Made by a program: the position numbers and the translations under genes
DNA from: Thermotomaculum hydrothermale
Lineage (GTDB): Bacteria; Acidobacteriota; Holophagae; Thermotomaculales; Thermotomaculaceae
DNA length: 64,000 nt
Direction of reading: 5' to 3'
NCBI RefSeq assembly: GCF_016592575.1
Contig: NZ_AP017470.1
Location: forward strand, 806,001-870,000
Shown: one piece after another, positions 48,386-57,633 of the stretch
How the letters are laid out: every line of letters starts with the position of its first letter
Numbering within the stretch: the stretch's first letter is position 1
The notes under the pieces: model-generated
What the model saw: the letters and a program-made list of their open reading frames with translations, nothing else
Databases searched by the model: none
Told to the model about the DNA's origin: nothing

Positions 48386-49062
48386 TTTACAAGCTCCTTT
48401 AACATTTTATCCACAGTCTTTTGATTTTGAAGGACAAGCCTGTTAAATTCGTCAAAGTCTATGTTTGTTTCTGATATCCCGTTTGCGTAATTGTCAACAA
48501 CGCAGATTGATGCATACTGCAACCCTAATTCGCAGGCAATAGTGCATTCACTTGCCATAGTCATTCCAACAACATCGGCATATTGTGCCATTAGCCTGAT
48601 TTCTGCCGGGGTTTCAAACCTTGGTCCTGTTGTCTGCCAGTAAATTACCCTTTTAAACTTCTCTCCAAGGCAGTTTTCAATTTTCTGGTTTATCGTTTCT
48701 GAAAGCACAGGAGTAATATGAATTCTTTTGTCGGCGTCAACAGTTATAATATTGTAAAAAGAGATAAAATCGCTAACAAGACAAACCTCACCTGGCTTGA
48801 TGTAAGGCTTGAGAGAGCCGACTGAATTTATTGCAATTATTTTTTTAAAATCCCTTGATTTAATGGCATACAGGTTTGCTTTGTGATTTATTGCGTGGGG
48901 AGGCACATTCTTTTTCCCGTGCCTTTGAATTAGCATTGTTTTTTCATCAATGAATACTTCAACAGTGCCGAATGGGGTTATAATCCTTTCCTCTTTCATA
49001 TCCTTTACAAGCTCTGAATTAAAGAGATTACTCCCCCCTATAATTGCAATTTTATTTGGCAT
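48373..49062 (-). CDS. Methylthio-nucleoside phosphorylase, probably methylthioinosine-specific
   Basis: A 229-aa MTAP/PNP family member. IAIIGGSNLFNS holds the phosphate loop, QRHGKKNVPPHAINHKANL and TTGPRFETPAEIR are standard, and GMTMASECTIACELG carries the ribose-binding Met. In the purine-binding loop VVDNYANG an Asn replaces the Asp that reads adenine in MTA phosphorylases. Asn at this place prefers 6-oxopurines in this family. With the adjacent deaminase, a methylthioinosine phosphorylase role is likely, though guanosine or inosine use is possible. It overlaps both neighbours. Confidence 0.85.
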   Translation of the reverse strand: MPNKIAIIGGSNLFNSELVKDMKEERIITPFGTVEVFIDEKTMLIQRHGKKNVPPHAINHKANLYAIKSRDFKKIIAINSVGSLKPYIKPGEVCLVSDFISFYNIITVDADKRIHITPVLSETINQKIENCLGEKFKRVIYWQTTGPRFETPAEIRLMAQYADVVGMTMASECTIACELGLQYASICVVDNYANGISETNIDFDEFNRLVLQNQKTVDKMLKELVKCQF

Positions 49063-49882
49063 GGATAACCCCCATACATTCTCTAATTAGTTTGCATACT
49101 GTAATGGTTGAAATTTCCGTATTGTCAATGTCGGGAGATAATTCCATAAAGTCAATCCCGACAATATTCAAATTTTTAAATCTTGAAATTGTGTCAATAA
49201 GGGTATTGAAATCAATACCGCCAGGTTCTGGGGTGCCTGTTCCTGGAAAAACAGACGGGTCTAATACATCCATATCAATTGTAATATAAACAGGAGCTTT
49301 TTCCCCAATAAGCCTGACAACATTTTCCGGGTTCTTCTTCAATGTTTTATTTTCTTTCATAAAGTTAAACTCATCTTTTGTCCCTGAGCGGATAAAAAAC
49401 TGGTGAAACCTATTGGCAGGAAGGAAGTCCAAAATCCTTCTCATCACTGTTGCATGGGATAATTTTTCCCCAAGGTATTCTTCCCTTAAATCAGCGTGTG
49501 CGTCAAAGTGAATTAGGTGTAAATCTGGATAAACTGAATAGCATGCTTTAACTAAAGGCAATGTTACAAGGTGTTCCCCTCCAATTCCAAAAAGTATGCG
49601 CCCCTGTTCAAAGTATTTTTTTGAGTCTTCCTCAATAAGCTGTAACGCTTTTTCTGTATTTCCAAATGGAAGGCTTAAATCCTTTGCATCGTAAAAGTTT
49701 ATGTCCTGTTCAATGTCAACATCAAAAAGCGGGGAGTAGGTTTCAATCCCTTCAGAGTTTAATCTTACATCGGCAGGGGCAAACCTCTGCCCTGACTTGA
49801 AAGACGCTGTCCCGTCAAAGGGATATCCCCTTAAGACTATTTTACAGTTTTCAATAGATTTTTTGCTTCCCATAAACCTCAT
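49052..49882 (-). CDS. speB: Agmatinase family ureohydrolase
   Basis: A 276-aa arginase/agmatinase superfamily enzyme. The two-manganese site motifs are [23 protein letters not shown] and [23 protein letters not shown], with SHATVMRR between. The length and the GTGTPEPGG signature fit agmatinase, which forms putrescine and urea. Guanidino-acid hydrolases look alike, so the substrate is tentative. ATG 49882 overlaps the queF stop; a Met at codon 4 with GAGG in front is an equally good start. The polyamine link suits the MTA salvage genes that follow. Confidence 0.88.
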   Translation of the reverse strand: MRFMGSKKSIENCKIVLRGYPFDGTASFKSGQRFAPADVRLNSEGIETYSPLFDVDIEQDINFYDAKDLSLPFGNTEKALQLIEEDSKKYFEQGRILFGIGGEHLVTLPLVKACYSVYPDLHLIHFDAHADLREEYLGEKLSHATVMRRILDFLPANRFHQFFIRSGTKDEFNFMKENKTLKKNPENVVRLIGEKAPVYITIDMDVLDPSVFPGTGTPEPGGIDFNTLIDTISRFKNLNIVGIDFMELSPDIDNTEISTITVCKLIRECMGVIHAK

Positions 49883-50307
49883 TTTTCAACCTCGTGTACA
49901 TATTTTTTCAATGCTTCTTCTTCGTTTTCCGTTTCAATATAGCACTCCGCTTCAATGCCACCTCTTATGTTGTACTTTGTATAAACGCTTAAGAATTTTG
50001 GGTTAAGTAATTCTTTTAAGTCATTGAAAATAATGGAAGTGGCCTCTTCCTGATAAACCCCAACATTCCTGAAAGAGATGAAATAATACTTGAGAGATTT
50101 AAGTTCAACAATCTTTCCATCTGGAATATACTTAACCACAACTTCTGCAATGTCAGGCAACCCGGAAAAAGGGCATACTGCGGAAAACTCATCGGTAGAG
50201 TAGGCAATTAATTGAGGTTTTCCGTCAAAATCTATTGTTTCAAGGTAATCCTTTCTAATTTTATCTTTTCCGTCAAACGGCAAAATCAATCCTTCAGCCT
50301 GCGGCAT
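49879..50307 (-). CDS. queF: NADPH-dependent 7-cyano-7-deazaguanine reductase
   Basis: A 142-aa single-domain QueF. Cys45 in [12 protein letters not shown] is the catalytic nucleophile and Asp52 the acid; the NADPH motif [23 protein letters not shown] follows. It reduces preQ0 to preQ1 in queuosine synthesis. The other queuosine genes are not in the window. It starts a group of overlapping genes (queF, ureohydrolase, phosphorylase, deaminase). A 60-nt gap separates it from radA. Confidence 0.96.
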   Translation of the reverse strand: MPQAEGLILPFDGKDKIRKDYLETIDFDGKPQLIAYSTDEFSAVCPFSGLPDIAEVVVKYIPDGKIVELKSLKYYFISFRNVGVYQEEATSIIFNDLKELLNPKFLSVYTKYNIRGGIEAECYIETENEEEALKKYVHEVEK

Positions 50308-50367
50308 AAATCCCCCTTAAAATTTTTTAGGTAATTATTTTATCACATAAGAAAAAATAAAATTTAT

Positions 50368-51723
50368 TCAAAAAACAAGGTCAAATGCCTGTTTTAAAGA
50401 TTTAACCTTTATAAGTTCAATTTTTCTATTTACCTTTGAATCAATCTTTTCCCTTGTGTCAGGGATAATCGCTTTTTTAAATCCTAAATTTGCGGCCTCA
50501 TTTAGCCTCTGGTTTATTGCTGAGACGCTTCTTATCTCCCCTGAAAGCCCTATTTCCCCAATAAAAACAGTATGCTTATCAAGTGGTTTATTTAAAAAAC
50601 TTGACACAACGGCAAATGCAATACCTAAATCAACCGATGGTTCGTTTATTGTTAATCCTCCTGCAACATTAATGTAAACATCGTCCCTTCCAATAAGGTA
50701 ATCAAGCCTTTTTTCAATTATTGCAAGCAAAAGGTGAAGCCTGTTTATATCAATCCCTATTGCCATTCTTCTCGGGGTACCAAATGCGCTTTCAGTAACC
50801 AGAGCTTGCAATTCAACAAGCAATGCCCTTGTCCCCTCAACTGCGCAGACAATTGCAGAGCCTGTTGTGTCGTCCGGCCTTTCCCCTATAAAAAACTCTG
50901 ATGGATTTCCAACAGGCAAAAGCCCCTTTGATGTCATTTCAAAAAGCCCCAATTCATTTGTTGAACCAAATCTGTTTTTAATTGCTCTTATAAGCCTTCT
51001 GGATTGAAATCTATCCCCTTCAAAGTACAAAACTGTATCAACTATGTGTTCCAGTGTTTTTGGCCCTGCAATGGCTCCCTCTTTTGTTATATGGCCTATT
51101 ATCAGCACAGGTATGCCTGAATTTTTAGCTTCAAATAAAAGCCTTGTGGTAACTTCTCTTATCTGGGAAACAGTGCCAGGTGCCGATGTTAACTCAGAAG
51201 AGAACATTGTTTGAATTGAATCTATAACAACAAATAAAGGATTAACACTTTTAATCTGTTCAACTATGTTTTCAAGTACAACCTCTCCTGAAAGCAGAAT
51301 ATTTTGATTAATTGAACCTATCCTTTCCGCTCTCAGTTTTATCTGGGAAGGGGATTCCTCTCCTGAAAAGTATAAAACCTGCCCTTTTACAGCAATGTTA
51401 TTTGATATTTGAAGCATTAATGTTGATTTCCCTATTCCCGGTTCTCCCCCTAAAAGGGTTAACGAGCCTGGAACAAATCCTCCCCCTAAAACCCTGTTAA
51501 ACTCCTCAATTCCAGTGTCAATTCTTGAATACTCGGCAGAATTAATCTTATTTATAGGCTTTGGAGAGGATAAATTACTTGCAAGCGAGCGCTTATTTAT
51601 TTTTTTTGATTGCTCTTTTACCTCTATAAATGAATTCCATGAGCCACAATCTGGACATTTTCCAAGCCATTTTCTTGATTTATATCCACAGTGTTCACAT
51701 TCAAAGAAACTGTTTTTAGCCAT
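50368..51723 (-). CDS. radA: DNA repair protein RadA
   Basis: A 451-aa RadA/Sms. The zinc finger is Cys9-x2-Cys12 and Cys23-x2-Cys26, the Walker A motif GGEPGIGKSTL follows, IKNRFGSTNELG is the RadA-specific KNRFG motif, and the C-terminal Lon-like domain is inactive in this family. It helps RecA-driven branch migration. It starts 4 nt after mlaD, an unusual neighbour for RadA, so it is probably transcribed from the mla promoter. Confidence 0.97.
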   Translation of the reverse strand: MAKNSFFECEHCGYKSRKWLGKCPDCGSWNSFIEVKEQSKKINKRSLASNLSSPKPINKINSAEYSRIDTGIEEFNRVLGGGFVPGSLTLLGGEPGIGKSTLMLQISNNIAVKGQVLYFSGEESPSQIKLRAERIGSINQNILLSGEVVLENIVEQIKSVNPLFVVIDSIQTMFSSELTSAPGTVSQIREVTTRLLFEAKNSGIPVLIIGHITKEGAIAGPKTLEHIVDTVLYFEGDRFQSRRLIRAIKNRFGSTNELGLFEMTSKGLLPVGNPSEFFIGERPDDTTGSAIVCAVEGTRALLVELQALVTESAFGTPRRMAIGIDINRLHLLLAIIEKRLDYLIGRDDVYINVAGGLTINEPSVDLGIAFAVVSSFLNKPLDKHTVFIGEIGLSGEIRSVSAINQRLNEAANLGFKKAIIPDTREKIDSKVNRKIELIKVKSLKQAFDLVF

Positions 51724-51727
51724 TAAG

Positions 51728-53203
51728 TTATCTTATACTTACATTTGAAAGCAATGTTTTGAAGTAATCGTCTCTGAATCTTATACCAACACCTAAAAAG
51801 TACTGTGAATAATCACTTTCAAGAACATCGTCTGCACCTGCTGTGAGGAAAAAGTCTTTGTAAAATTTATACCTTACAAACAACTTAACATGCGGGTCAA
51901 GATTATTTTCCCTGCTGAAATCCCAAGCGTCAACGGTGAAAGAGAGTTTGCCGTCGAATCCCTTAGGCAGATAGGAAAGTCCAAAACCTCCCTTTGATTC
52001 AATCATTCCTACTTTAACGAGGAAATCGCCAAATTGCTGTCCAATTGTTGCAGAGAATTTTAAAGAATCCCTTGTTGAGATAACTGTTTCTGTGTAATGG
52101 TCTCTAACAGTACCGTCATCATTTGTTATTATGTGTTCAAATGTGTTTTCTTTAACCTTTCCGTATGGGCTGTCAATAATCTGAACCTGATAATATCTCT
52201 TTGTGTTAGGTACAATGTCAATTGTAAAATAACTTTTTGAATCCTCAACATCAAACATGTATTCACTCTTAAATCCCAGATAAACCCCTGTGTCTCTGAA
52301 TGCGCTTAAATAGTCTGTTGCTGCATCCATTGCATTTTTGAAAGATACAAGGGTTTCATCAAAGTGTTTTCCTATCTTTTCATCGTTTACAAGCATTCCG
52401 ATTGTGCCTTTGCCCTCGTCAATTTTCTTTGAAATACTTTCAACATAGTCGAGGGTTTTGCTTAACTTTTTGGTGCTTTCTTTTGCATTGACAATGGTTT
52501 CCCTGAAATCCTGTTTGTTTTCGGTAACTACACTGTCTAAATGAGTCATAAGGTTGTCAAGTTTTTTGGACAAAACAGGAATTTCCTTTCTTAAATCCCC
52601 TGTAAAAGCCTTTATATTGTCAATTGAATCGGTTAAATTATCTTTATTTCTTGAAGTAATTTCCCTTAAATCTTCGGTAATTTTTTGAATATTTTCAATT
52701 ATCTCGCCTATCTGCTGTTCACCCTTTTTGGTGCCAATTGTATTGCTTAAGCTATTGGTGATTTTTTTCAAATCTGATGCGACACTATAGACAATAGTCA
52801 TAATGTCATCAACGGTAACTGATTTTTCTGTTGGAAGGGTGGAGTTGGCTGCAACCTTGCCTGCACCATGCCCAGGTAATATTTCAATATACTTATCTCC
52901 TAAAATTCCCTTTGATGTTACTTTTACAATTGAACCTTCAGGAAGGGTTACATCGCTGAAAATATCCATAATTACAAGAGCTTTTCCGTCTTTAAGTCTT
53001 ATATCTTTTACAGTGCCTATCTTTACTCCTGCCATTCTAACATCAGTGTGATTGTCAAGCCCTGATGCTGTATCAAGTATGGCGCTTATCTGGTAAACTT
53101 TTTTCCCACCGAAAATTTCAAACTGGCCGGTTTTGATAATAAGAAAACAAATAATAATTAAAGCAATAACAAAAAATAAACCGACTTTTGCCTCACTGTT
53201 CAT
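51728..53203 (-). CDS. mlaD: MlaD-type MCE protein with beta-rich C-terminal domain
   Basis: A 491-aa protein. One N-terminal membrane helix (about 5-24) precedes an MCE domain at 38-120 (AILDTASGLDNHTDVRMAGVKIGTVKDI, LGDKYIEILPG). A long helical region with amphipathic repeats follows (about 130-290), as in MCE tunnel proteins. The last 160 residues have alternating strands with aromatic residues (VKLFVRYKFYKDFFLTAGADD), resembling part of an outer membrane barrel or a periplasmic sheet; ordinary MlaD proteins lack this. The gene overlaps mlaF by 4 nt. It should bind and pass phospholipids across the periplasm. Confidence 0.9.
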   Translation of the reverse strand: MNSEAKVGLFFVIALIIICFLIIKTGQFEIFGGKKVYQISAILDTASGLDNHTDVRMAGVKIGTVKDIRLKDGKALVIMDIFSDVTLPEGSIVKVTSKGILGDKYIEILPGHGAGKVAANSTLPTEKSVTVDDIMTIVYSVASDLKKITNSLSNTIGTKKGEQQIGEIIENIQKITEDLREITSRNKDNLTDSIDNIKAFTGDLRKEIPVLSKKLDNLMTHLDSVVTENKQDFRETIVNAKESTKKLSKTLDYVESISKKIDEGKGTIGMLVNDEKIGKHFDETLVSFKNAMDAATDYLSAFRDTGVYLGFKSEYMFDVEDSKSYFTIDIVPNTKRYYQVQIIDSPYGKVKENTFEHIITNDDGTVRDHYTETVISTRDSLKFSATIGQQFGDFLVKVGMIESKGGFGLSYLPKGFDGKLSFTVDAWDFSRENNLDPHVKLFVRYKFYKDFFLTAGADDVLESDYSQYFLGVGIRFRDDYFKTLLSNVSIR

Positions 53204-53970
53204 ACTTCACCTCTTATATTTTGATTTTCATTTTCTTCACAAATCCTTCCCTTGAGGAAGCCCTTAATTACCTCAAGGTCGCTTTTCATAAACTCTTCAG
53301 GTGTGCCTTTAAAAATAATCTCACCTTTGTAAAGCATTGCTATTTTATCAGCAATATCAAATGCTGAAACCATATCGTGGGTAATTGTAATGCAGGTAAC
53401 ATCAAGTGAGTTTCTCAAATCATTTATTACAGTGTCTATCTGGTCTGTAAGGATTGGGTCTAACCCTGTAGTGGGCTCGTCAAACAGAAGTATTTCAGGG
53501 TTTAAAGCAATAGCCCTGGCAAAGCCAGCCCTTCTTCTCATACCACCTGATAATTCAGATGGAAGGAGTTTCTCATTTCCCCTTAATCCAACTAATTCAA
53601 GACATTCTAAAACCCTTTTTTCAATTTGTTTTTCGGTGTAATTTGTGTGCCTTCTCAATGGAAAGGCGACATTTTCATAAACATTCATAAAGTCAAAGAG
53701 AGCCGCTTCCTGAAAAGCCATTCCAAAGCGTTTTCTAATCTCATACCAGTCTTTTTTGGTAAAGTTTGTAACATCTTTCCCGTCTATATAAACCTTGCCT
53801 TTGTCAGGCTTTAATAATCCGATTATATGCTTTAAAAGAACTGATTTACCTGTACCTGAACCGCCTAAAATTACAAGTGATTCTCCCTTATCTATCTCAA
53901 GGTTTAATCCGTTTAAAACCTTTTTTTCGCCAAAGCTTTTGTAAACATTTTCAAGTTTAATCAAACTCAT
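53200..53970 (-). CDS. mlaF: Mla-type ABC transporter ATPase
   Basis: A 256-aa ATPase. Walker A is GGSGTGKSVLLKHI, the signature is LPSELSGGMRRRAGFARAIA, Walker B is LLFDEPTTGLDPI, and the switch His is in ITHDM. The SGGMRRR form and GLDPI are typical of MlaF. It powers MlaE in phospholipid trafficking between inner and outer membranes. It lies between mlaE and mlaD, with 9 nt and an overlap. Confidence 0.95.
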   Translation of the reverse strand: MSLIKLENVYKSFGEKKVLNGLNLEIDKGESLVILGGSGTGKSVLLKHIIGLLKPDKGKVYIDGKDVTNFTKKDWYEIRKRFGMAFQEAALFDFMNVYENVAFPLRRHTNYTEKQIEKRVLECLELVGLRGNEKLLPSELSGGMRRRAGFARAIALNPEILLFDEPTTGLDPILTDQIDTVINDLRNSLDVTCITITHDMVSAFDIADKIAMLYKGEIIFKGTPEEFMKSDLEVIKGFLKGRICEENENQNIRGEV

Positions 53971-53979
53971 AATTCCCGC

Positions 53980-54747
53980 CTAAAAAAGAAGTTTTGATAG
54001 GAAGAAGTCAGCAATTAAGATTGCTAAAGATGCAAGAACAACTGCTTCGGTTGTTGATTTACCAACGCCTTCTGCACCGCCTTTTGTTCTCAATCCCTTA
54101 TAACAGCCAACAGATGCAATAATATACCCAAAGGCAAATGACTTAATTAACCCGCTTACAACATCCCATGTTTCTGTGTACTGGTAAACATTTTTCATAT
54201 AAAGGTAAGGATTTTCGTGGAACAGGTTTACAACTAAAAAGTATCCGCCGTAAATACCAATTAAATCCGCCAATCCAACAAGGAGAGGAAGCATTAAAGT
54301 GCCTGCAAAAACCCTCGGCACAAAAAGGTAATGAACAGGGTCAACCCCCATTACTTCAAGGGCATCAATCTGCTCTGTAACCTTCATTGTGCCTATCTCT
54401 GCTGCAATTGAGGAGCCAATCCTTCCTGCAACCATTAAGCCTGTTAAAACAGGTGCAAGCTCTCTTGATAACGCTATTCCAACAATAGCCCCCACCATTG
54501 ACTCTGCCTGAAACCTTTTGAACCCGCCATAGATTTGCAATGCTAAAACCATTCCAGTGAAGAGAGCGGTGAGGAAAACAACAGGAAGTGAATTTACCCC
54601 GATTCTCTCCATCTGTTTAAACCAGTTTTTAATATCAAAAGGCCTTTTAAATGTGTATTTTAAGGTGTTGAAGTTTAGAATTGCATAATCACCGCTGGCG
54701 CTAATCCCTTTTAAAACCCATCTTCCAATTCTCTCAAAAAACTTCAT
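53980..54747 (-). CDS. mlaE: Mla-type ABC transporter permease
   Basis: A 255-aa MlaE permease with about five helices. Family segments FLTALFTGMVLALQIYGG, VGIALSRELAPVLTGLMVAGRIGSSIAAEIGTMKVTEQIDALEVMGVDP and GCYKGLRTKGGAEGVGKSTTEAVV are intact. It is the first gene of the minus-strand cluster with a GAGGGG ribosome binding site and an upstream promoter candidate. MlaB and MlaC are not in the window. Confidence 0.96.
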   Translation of the reverse strand: MKFFERIGRWVLKGISASGDYAILNFNTLKYTFKRPFDIKNWFKQMERIGVNSLPVVFLTALFTGMVLALQIYGGFKRFQAESMVGAIVGIALSRELAPVLTGLMVAGRIGSSIAAEIGTMKVTEQIDALEVMGVDPVHYLFVPRVFAGTLMLPLLVGLADLIGIYGGYFLVVNLFHENPYLYMKNVYQYTETWDVVSGLIKSFAFGYIIASVGCYKGLRTKGGAEGVGKSTTEAVVLASLAILIADFFLSKLLF

Positions 54748-54778
54748 CTATCCCCTCTGACAAAATTTTCTTTTTATA

Positions 54779-54807
54779 AGAATACCTCTTTTTAAATTTC
54801 GTTACAA
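54779..54807 (-). promoter_or_regulatory. Candidate promoter of the mla-radA cluster
   Basis: On the minus strand TTGTAA (54807-54802) and TATTCT (54784-54779) are 17 nt apart, 31 nt before mlaE. Confidence 0.45.
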
Positions 54808-54916
54808 CAATTTTATCCTTTTTAATCATAAACTTCAAAAAAATGTGACAGAGTTAACGGAATTTGAGGATTTTTTAAAAATTTTACGCTAAATATAGAT
54901 TTTATAATTTTTCTTT

Positions 54917-54944
54917 TTGCACAACAGCCTTTGTTTTGTATAAT
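54917..54944 (+). promoter_or_regulatory. Promoter of the 11-residue-repeat membrane protein gene
   Basis: TTGCAC (54917-54922) and a perfect TATAAT (54939-54944) are 16 nt apart, with ATG 54976 about 31 nt downstream. A TTG start at 54931 proposed by the open frame would fall inside the promoter. Confidence 0.55.
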
Positions 54945-54975
54945 TTTTACAAATAAAGAATTACAGCGAGGGAAT

Positions 54976-57582
54976 ATGGGATACAAAGCGGTATTTTTAG
55001 ACGGAACAGATGGTTTACCGTTAGTTGAATGCGAAGTCTGCAAAATAATTGAAAGGAATGTGATTGAACCAGCAGTAATTTATGTTAATGAAAACGAGGA
55101 TATTTCTAACCTAAGTGAAAAAAGAATTAACCAGCTAATAGGAGAAAGCAAAAAATTAAATAATGGACAATTACGCTGTATATTCCACTGCGAAAAAGAA
55201 AATGAAATCTGGATAGAGAATATTGATGAGTACAAAGAATGGAAAGAGAAGCGTGAAAAAGCCAGAGAAGAGAAAAGAAAATTTAATGAAAAATCTCCTG
55301 CGGAATGGAAAAAAAACCTTGTTGATGAGTTCTGGAAAAGAATAAGGGCTTACAGATTTGCAGTTGATTATTCAATTAGCACTCCTATTAACATTTTAAA
55401 TGATGTTAAATTTGACTCTATCCTAGTTTCTTACTATAGAAAAAAGTTGACAAACCAACAAAAAAATTATTATAGCTTTAATTCAGTCATTTTCCCAAAA
55501 TTCAATAGATTTCAAGGGAATGAAAAAAATGAAAACAAAATTTTAAAAAAAGATTTCAATTTTTGGTATTTTAAAGAAGAGTATAAATTATTAAAAACTG
55601 CATATTTTCAAGGAGCAAAATTTGTAGAAGAAGCTTATTTTAGGGGATCAATATTTCAAAATAAAACATATTTTCAAGGAGGAAATTTTCAATTATTAGC
55701 AGATTTCACAAGTTCAGAATTTCAAGAATATGTTTCTTTTAGTGGGCAAAGATTTCAAGGAGATGCATCTTTTGCAAGTGTAAAATTTCAAAGTAACTCC
55801 TCTTTTACAAATACAGAATTCCAAGAAGAGGCGTATTTTGTAGGAGCAAAATTTATTGGGGAAATAAATTTTGAGAAGACACTATTTCAAAAACATACAT
55901 ATTTTAATAAAGTGGTTTTCCAAGGAGATACAAATTTTTGGAAAACAAAATTTGAAGGAGATGTAAATTTTTGGAAAACAAAATTTGAAGAAGATGTAAA
56001 TTTTTGGGAAGCAGAATTTAAAGAGAGTGTAAATTTAAAAGAAGCAAAATTTCAAAATAAAACATATTTTTGGATAGTTAAATTTAAAGGGAATATATCT
56101 TTTGTAGGAACAGAATTTCAAAGAGATGTTTATTTTTTCGATTCTATTTTTGAGAAATCACTAGTTTTTAGATTTGTTACAATAACTTCAAAATTTGTTA
56201 TAGAATACAACCACATTAGTCGCATTAAATCAATAATTAATACCGTAGGTTCCAGGAATCTTAAAAAATATTTAAATAAATTTCAAGATAAAAATTCTAG
56301 AAGCCATATAAGTGAAATTGTTAAAGAAGTAGAGTCAAAAATTTTAGAAAGGCTTTCAAAAGAATTTGAAAATAATAATTCTATTAAATGTATTTATAAA
56401 ATTATTTATGAAGAAAAGGAAAAAATTTTTGAAGAATCTCAAAATCACCAAATTTTTGATAAGCATATTTACGAAATTATTGAAAAAATATGTTCAGAAA
56501 TTTCAGAGGAACTTTCGAAATATAATCCTTTAACATGTCTCGAATTTTTTAATCCACAATTTTCCCCAGAGGCACAGGTGGAATTAAGAAATTTGAATCT
56601 TGAGGTTTTAAAGTTTAATAACTTAATTAACCATTCAAAAGAATTTATTATATTCAATCTTAAAGTAAAAGAAGATGAAAATAATAAGAAAAATAAGGAT
56701 GGAGGAGACCCACTTCTTGAAATAAATAATTCTCTTCTTAACAGAATGCGTTTTGTAAACTGCGATTTTTCAGAGGCTAAAATTAAAATAAAGAACAGTT
56801 CTTTAACAGATTGTGAATTTGTCAATGTTGATTGGGGAGAGATTCCAGAAGAAAGAATTTGCCCTAATTTGTTTGAAAGCAATCCTAAAAAAGCGCAGGA
56901 TATTTACAGGCAGTTGAAACTTGCGCATGATAATCAAAAGGATTTTATACACGGAAATGATTTTTATGCCCTTGAAATGAGGGCTTATGATAAGTATTTA
57001 ACAGAAAAAAGAAAGTTTTTAAAAACTAAAAAAGAAAAGAATAATTTTAATATTCTGAAAGATTTAATTATTTTTAAAATTTCAAAAATAGCATCAAACT
57101 TTGGACAAGATTGGGTTAGGGTTTTAAAATGGATATGCATTTTAGTAACTTCCTTAACAATTATAAATTTAGTGGATACTAATAAGATGCCTTCTTTAAG
57201 TTATTTGATTTTTATTATTTTTTTAAGTGGCATTATTTTTTTATTAATGTTGGAAGAGTGTGACGATACAAAGCATTGTTTCAAAATAAAAGCTTTAGTT
57301 TTTAGTTTGTTTGTGTATGTATTGGGTTTTTTCTCTTTTTCTCAAAATAATACACAAAGGATTTTCAACATCTGGGAATTTTTTGTTACAAAGCCATTAC
57401 AAATTGTAGATTTTATAGCTGTGACTATTTCCAAAATTATTAATCCTTGGAAAACAATTTTTTCATCAAATAGTTTAAAACATATTCACGGTTATGAGGC
57501 GTTTTTTGTTTTTTCTTGGATTATACTTTCTTATCTTGTTTACCAACTCATTATTTCACTTCGCAGGAAGATTAGGCGCTAA
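54976..57582 (+). CDS. Membrane protein with sixteen 11-residue pentapeptide-type repeats
   Basis: ATG 54976 has a GAGG site and follows a promoter, so it is preferred to the TTG at 54931. The 868-aa product has an N-terminal region with CEVC and CIFHC cysteines, a charged segment with an ER-rich helix, then sixteen near-perfect 11-residue units (residues about 217-392) of the form Q-x4-F-x4-F, like Pentapeptide_3. Mixed helical and beta segments follow, a short second region (NSLLNRMRFVNCDFSEAKI) with pentapeptide look, and four or five C-terminal helices (about 715-860). Such repeats fold as a four-sided right-handed beta-helix. Its role is not known. It appears to be a single accessory gene between two housekeeping operons. 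Confidence 0.75.
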   Translation: MGYKAVFLDGTDGLPLVECEVCKIIERNVIEPAVIYVNENEDISNLSEKRINQLIGESKKLNNGQLRCIFHCEKENEIWIENIDEYKEWKEKREKAREEKRKFNEKSPAEWKKNLVDEFWKRIRAYRFAVDYSISTPINILNDVKFDSILVSYYRKKLTNQQKNYYSFNSVIFPKFNRFQGNEKNENKILKKDFNFWYFKEEYKLLKTAYFQGAKFVEEAYFRGSIFQNKTYFQGGNFQLLADFTSSEFQEYVSFSGQRFQGDASFASVKFQSNSSFTNTEFQEEAYFVGAKFIGEINFEKTLFQKHTYFNKVVFQGDTNFWKTKFEGDVNFWKTKFEEDVNFWEAEFKESVNLKEAKFQNKTYFWIVKFKGNISFVGTEFQRDVYFFDSIFEKSLVFRFVTITSKFVIEYNHISRIKSIINTVGSRNLKKYLNKFQDKNSRSHISEIVKEVESKILERLSKEFENNNSIKCIYKIIYEEKEKIFEESQNHQIFDKHIYEIIEKICSEISEELSKYNPLTCLEFFNPQFSPEAQVELRNLNLEVLKFNNLINHSKEFIIFNLKVKEDENNKKNKDGGDPLLEINNSLLNRMRFVNCDFSEAKIKIKNSSLTDCEFVNVDWGEIPEERICPNLFESNPKKAQDIYRQLKLAHDNQKDFIHGNDFYALEMRAYDKYLTEKRKFLKTKKEKNNFNILKDLIIFKISKIASNFGQDWVRVLKWICILVTSLTIINLVDTNKMPSLSYLIFIIFLSGIIFLLMLEECDDTKHCFKIKALVFSLFVYVLGFFSFSQNNTQRIFNIWEFFVTKPLQIVDFIAVTISKIINPWKTIFSSNSLKHIHGYEAFFVFSWIILSYLVYQLIISLRRKIRR
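55624..56151 (+). repeat. Tandem 33-bp coding repeats (11-residue units)
   Basis: Sixteen units of 33 bp each encode the Q-x4-F-x4-F pattern. Units ten to twelve (from about 55921) are nearly identical at DNA level, while others are diverged, which suggests recent duplication within an old array. Confidence 0.85.
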
Positions 57583-57633
57583 TTTCTCGTTTCTTTTTCT
57601 TTTTTTCTCTCATATAATCGTGATGAGGTGGGT

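Noticed and set aside
54748-54975. A tRNA or small RNA gene in the largest gap
   Set aside because: No cloverleaf or CCA end is seen; the gap is explained by two divergent promoters.
55624-56151. CRISPR array
   Set aside because: The 33-bp units are contiguous coding repeats in one frame with no spacers.
56469-56882. 137-codon minus-strand frame in the repeat protein gene
   Set aside because: It is a low-stop AT-rich shadow without start signals.
57583-57633. FMN riboswitch before ribD
   Set aside because: The gap is only 51 nt and T-rich; the conserved RFN element segments are absent.
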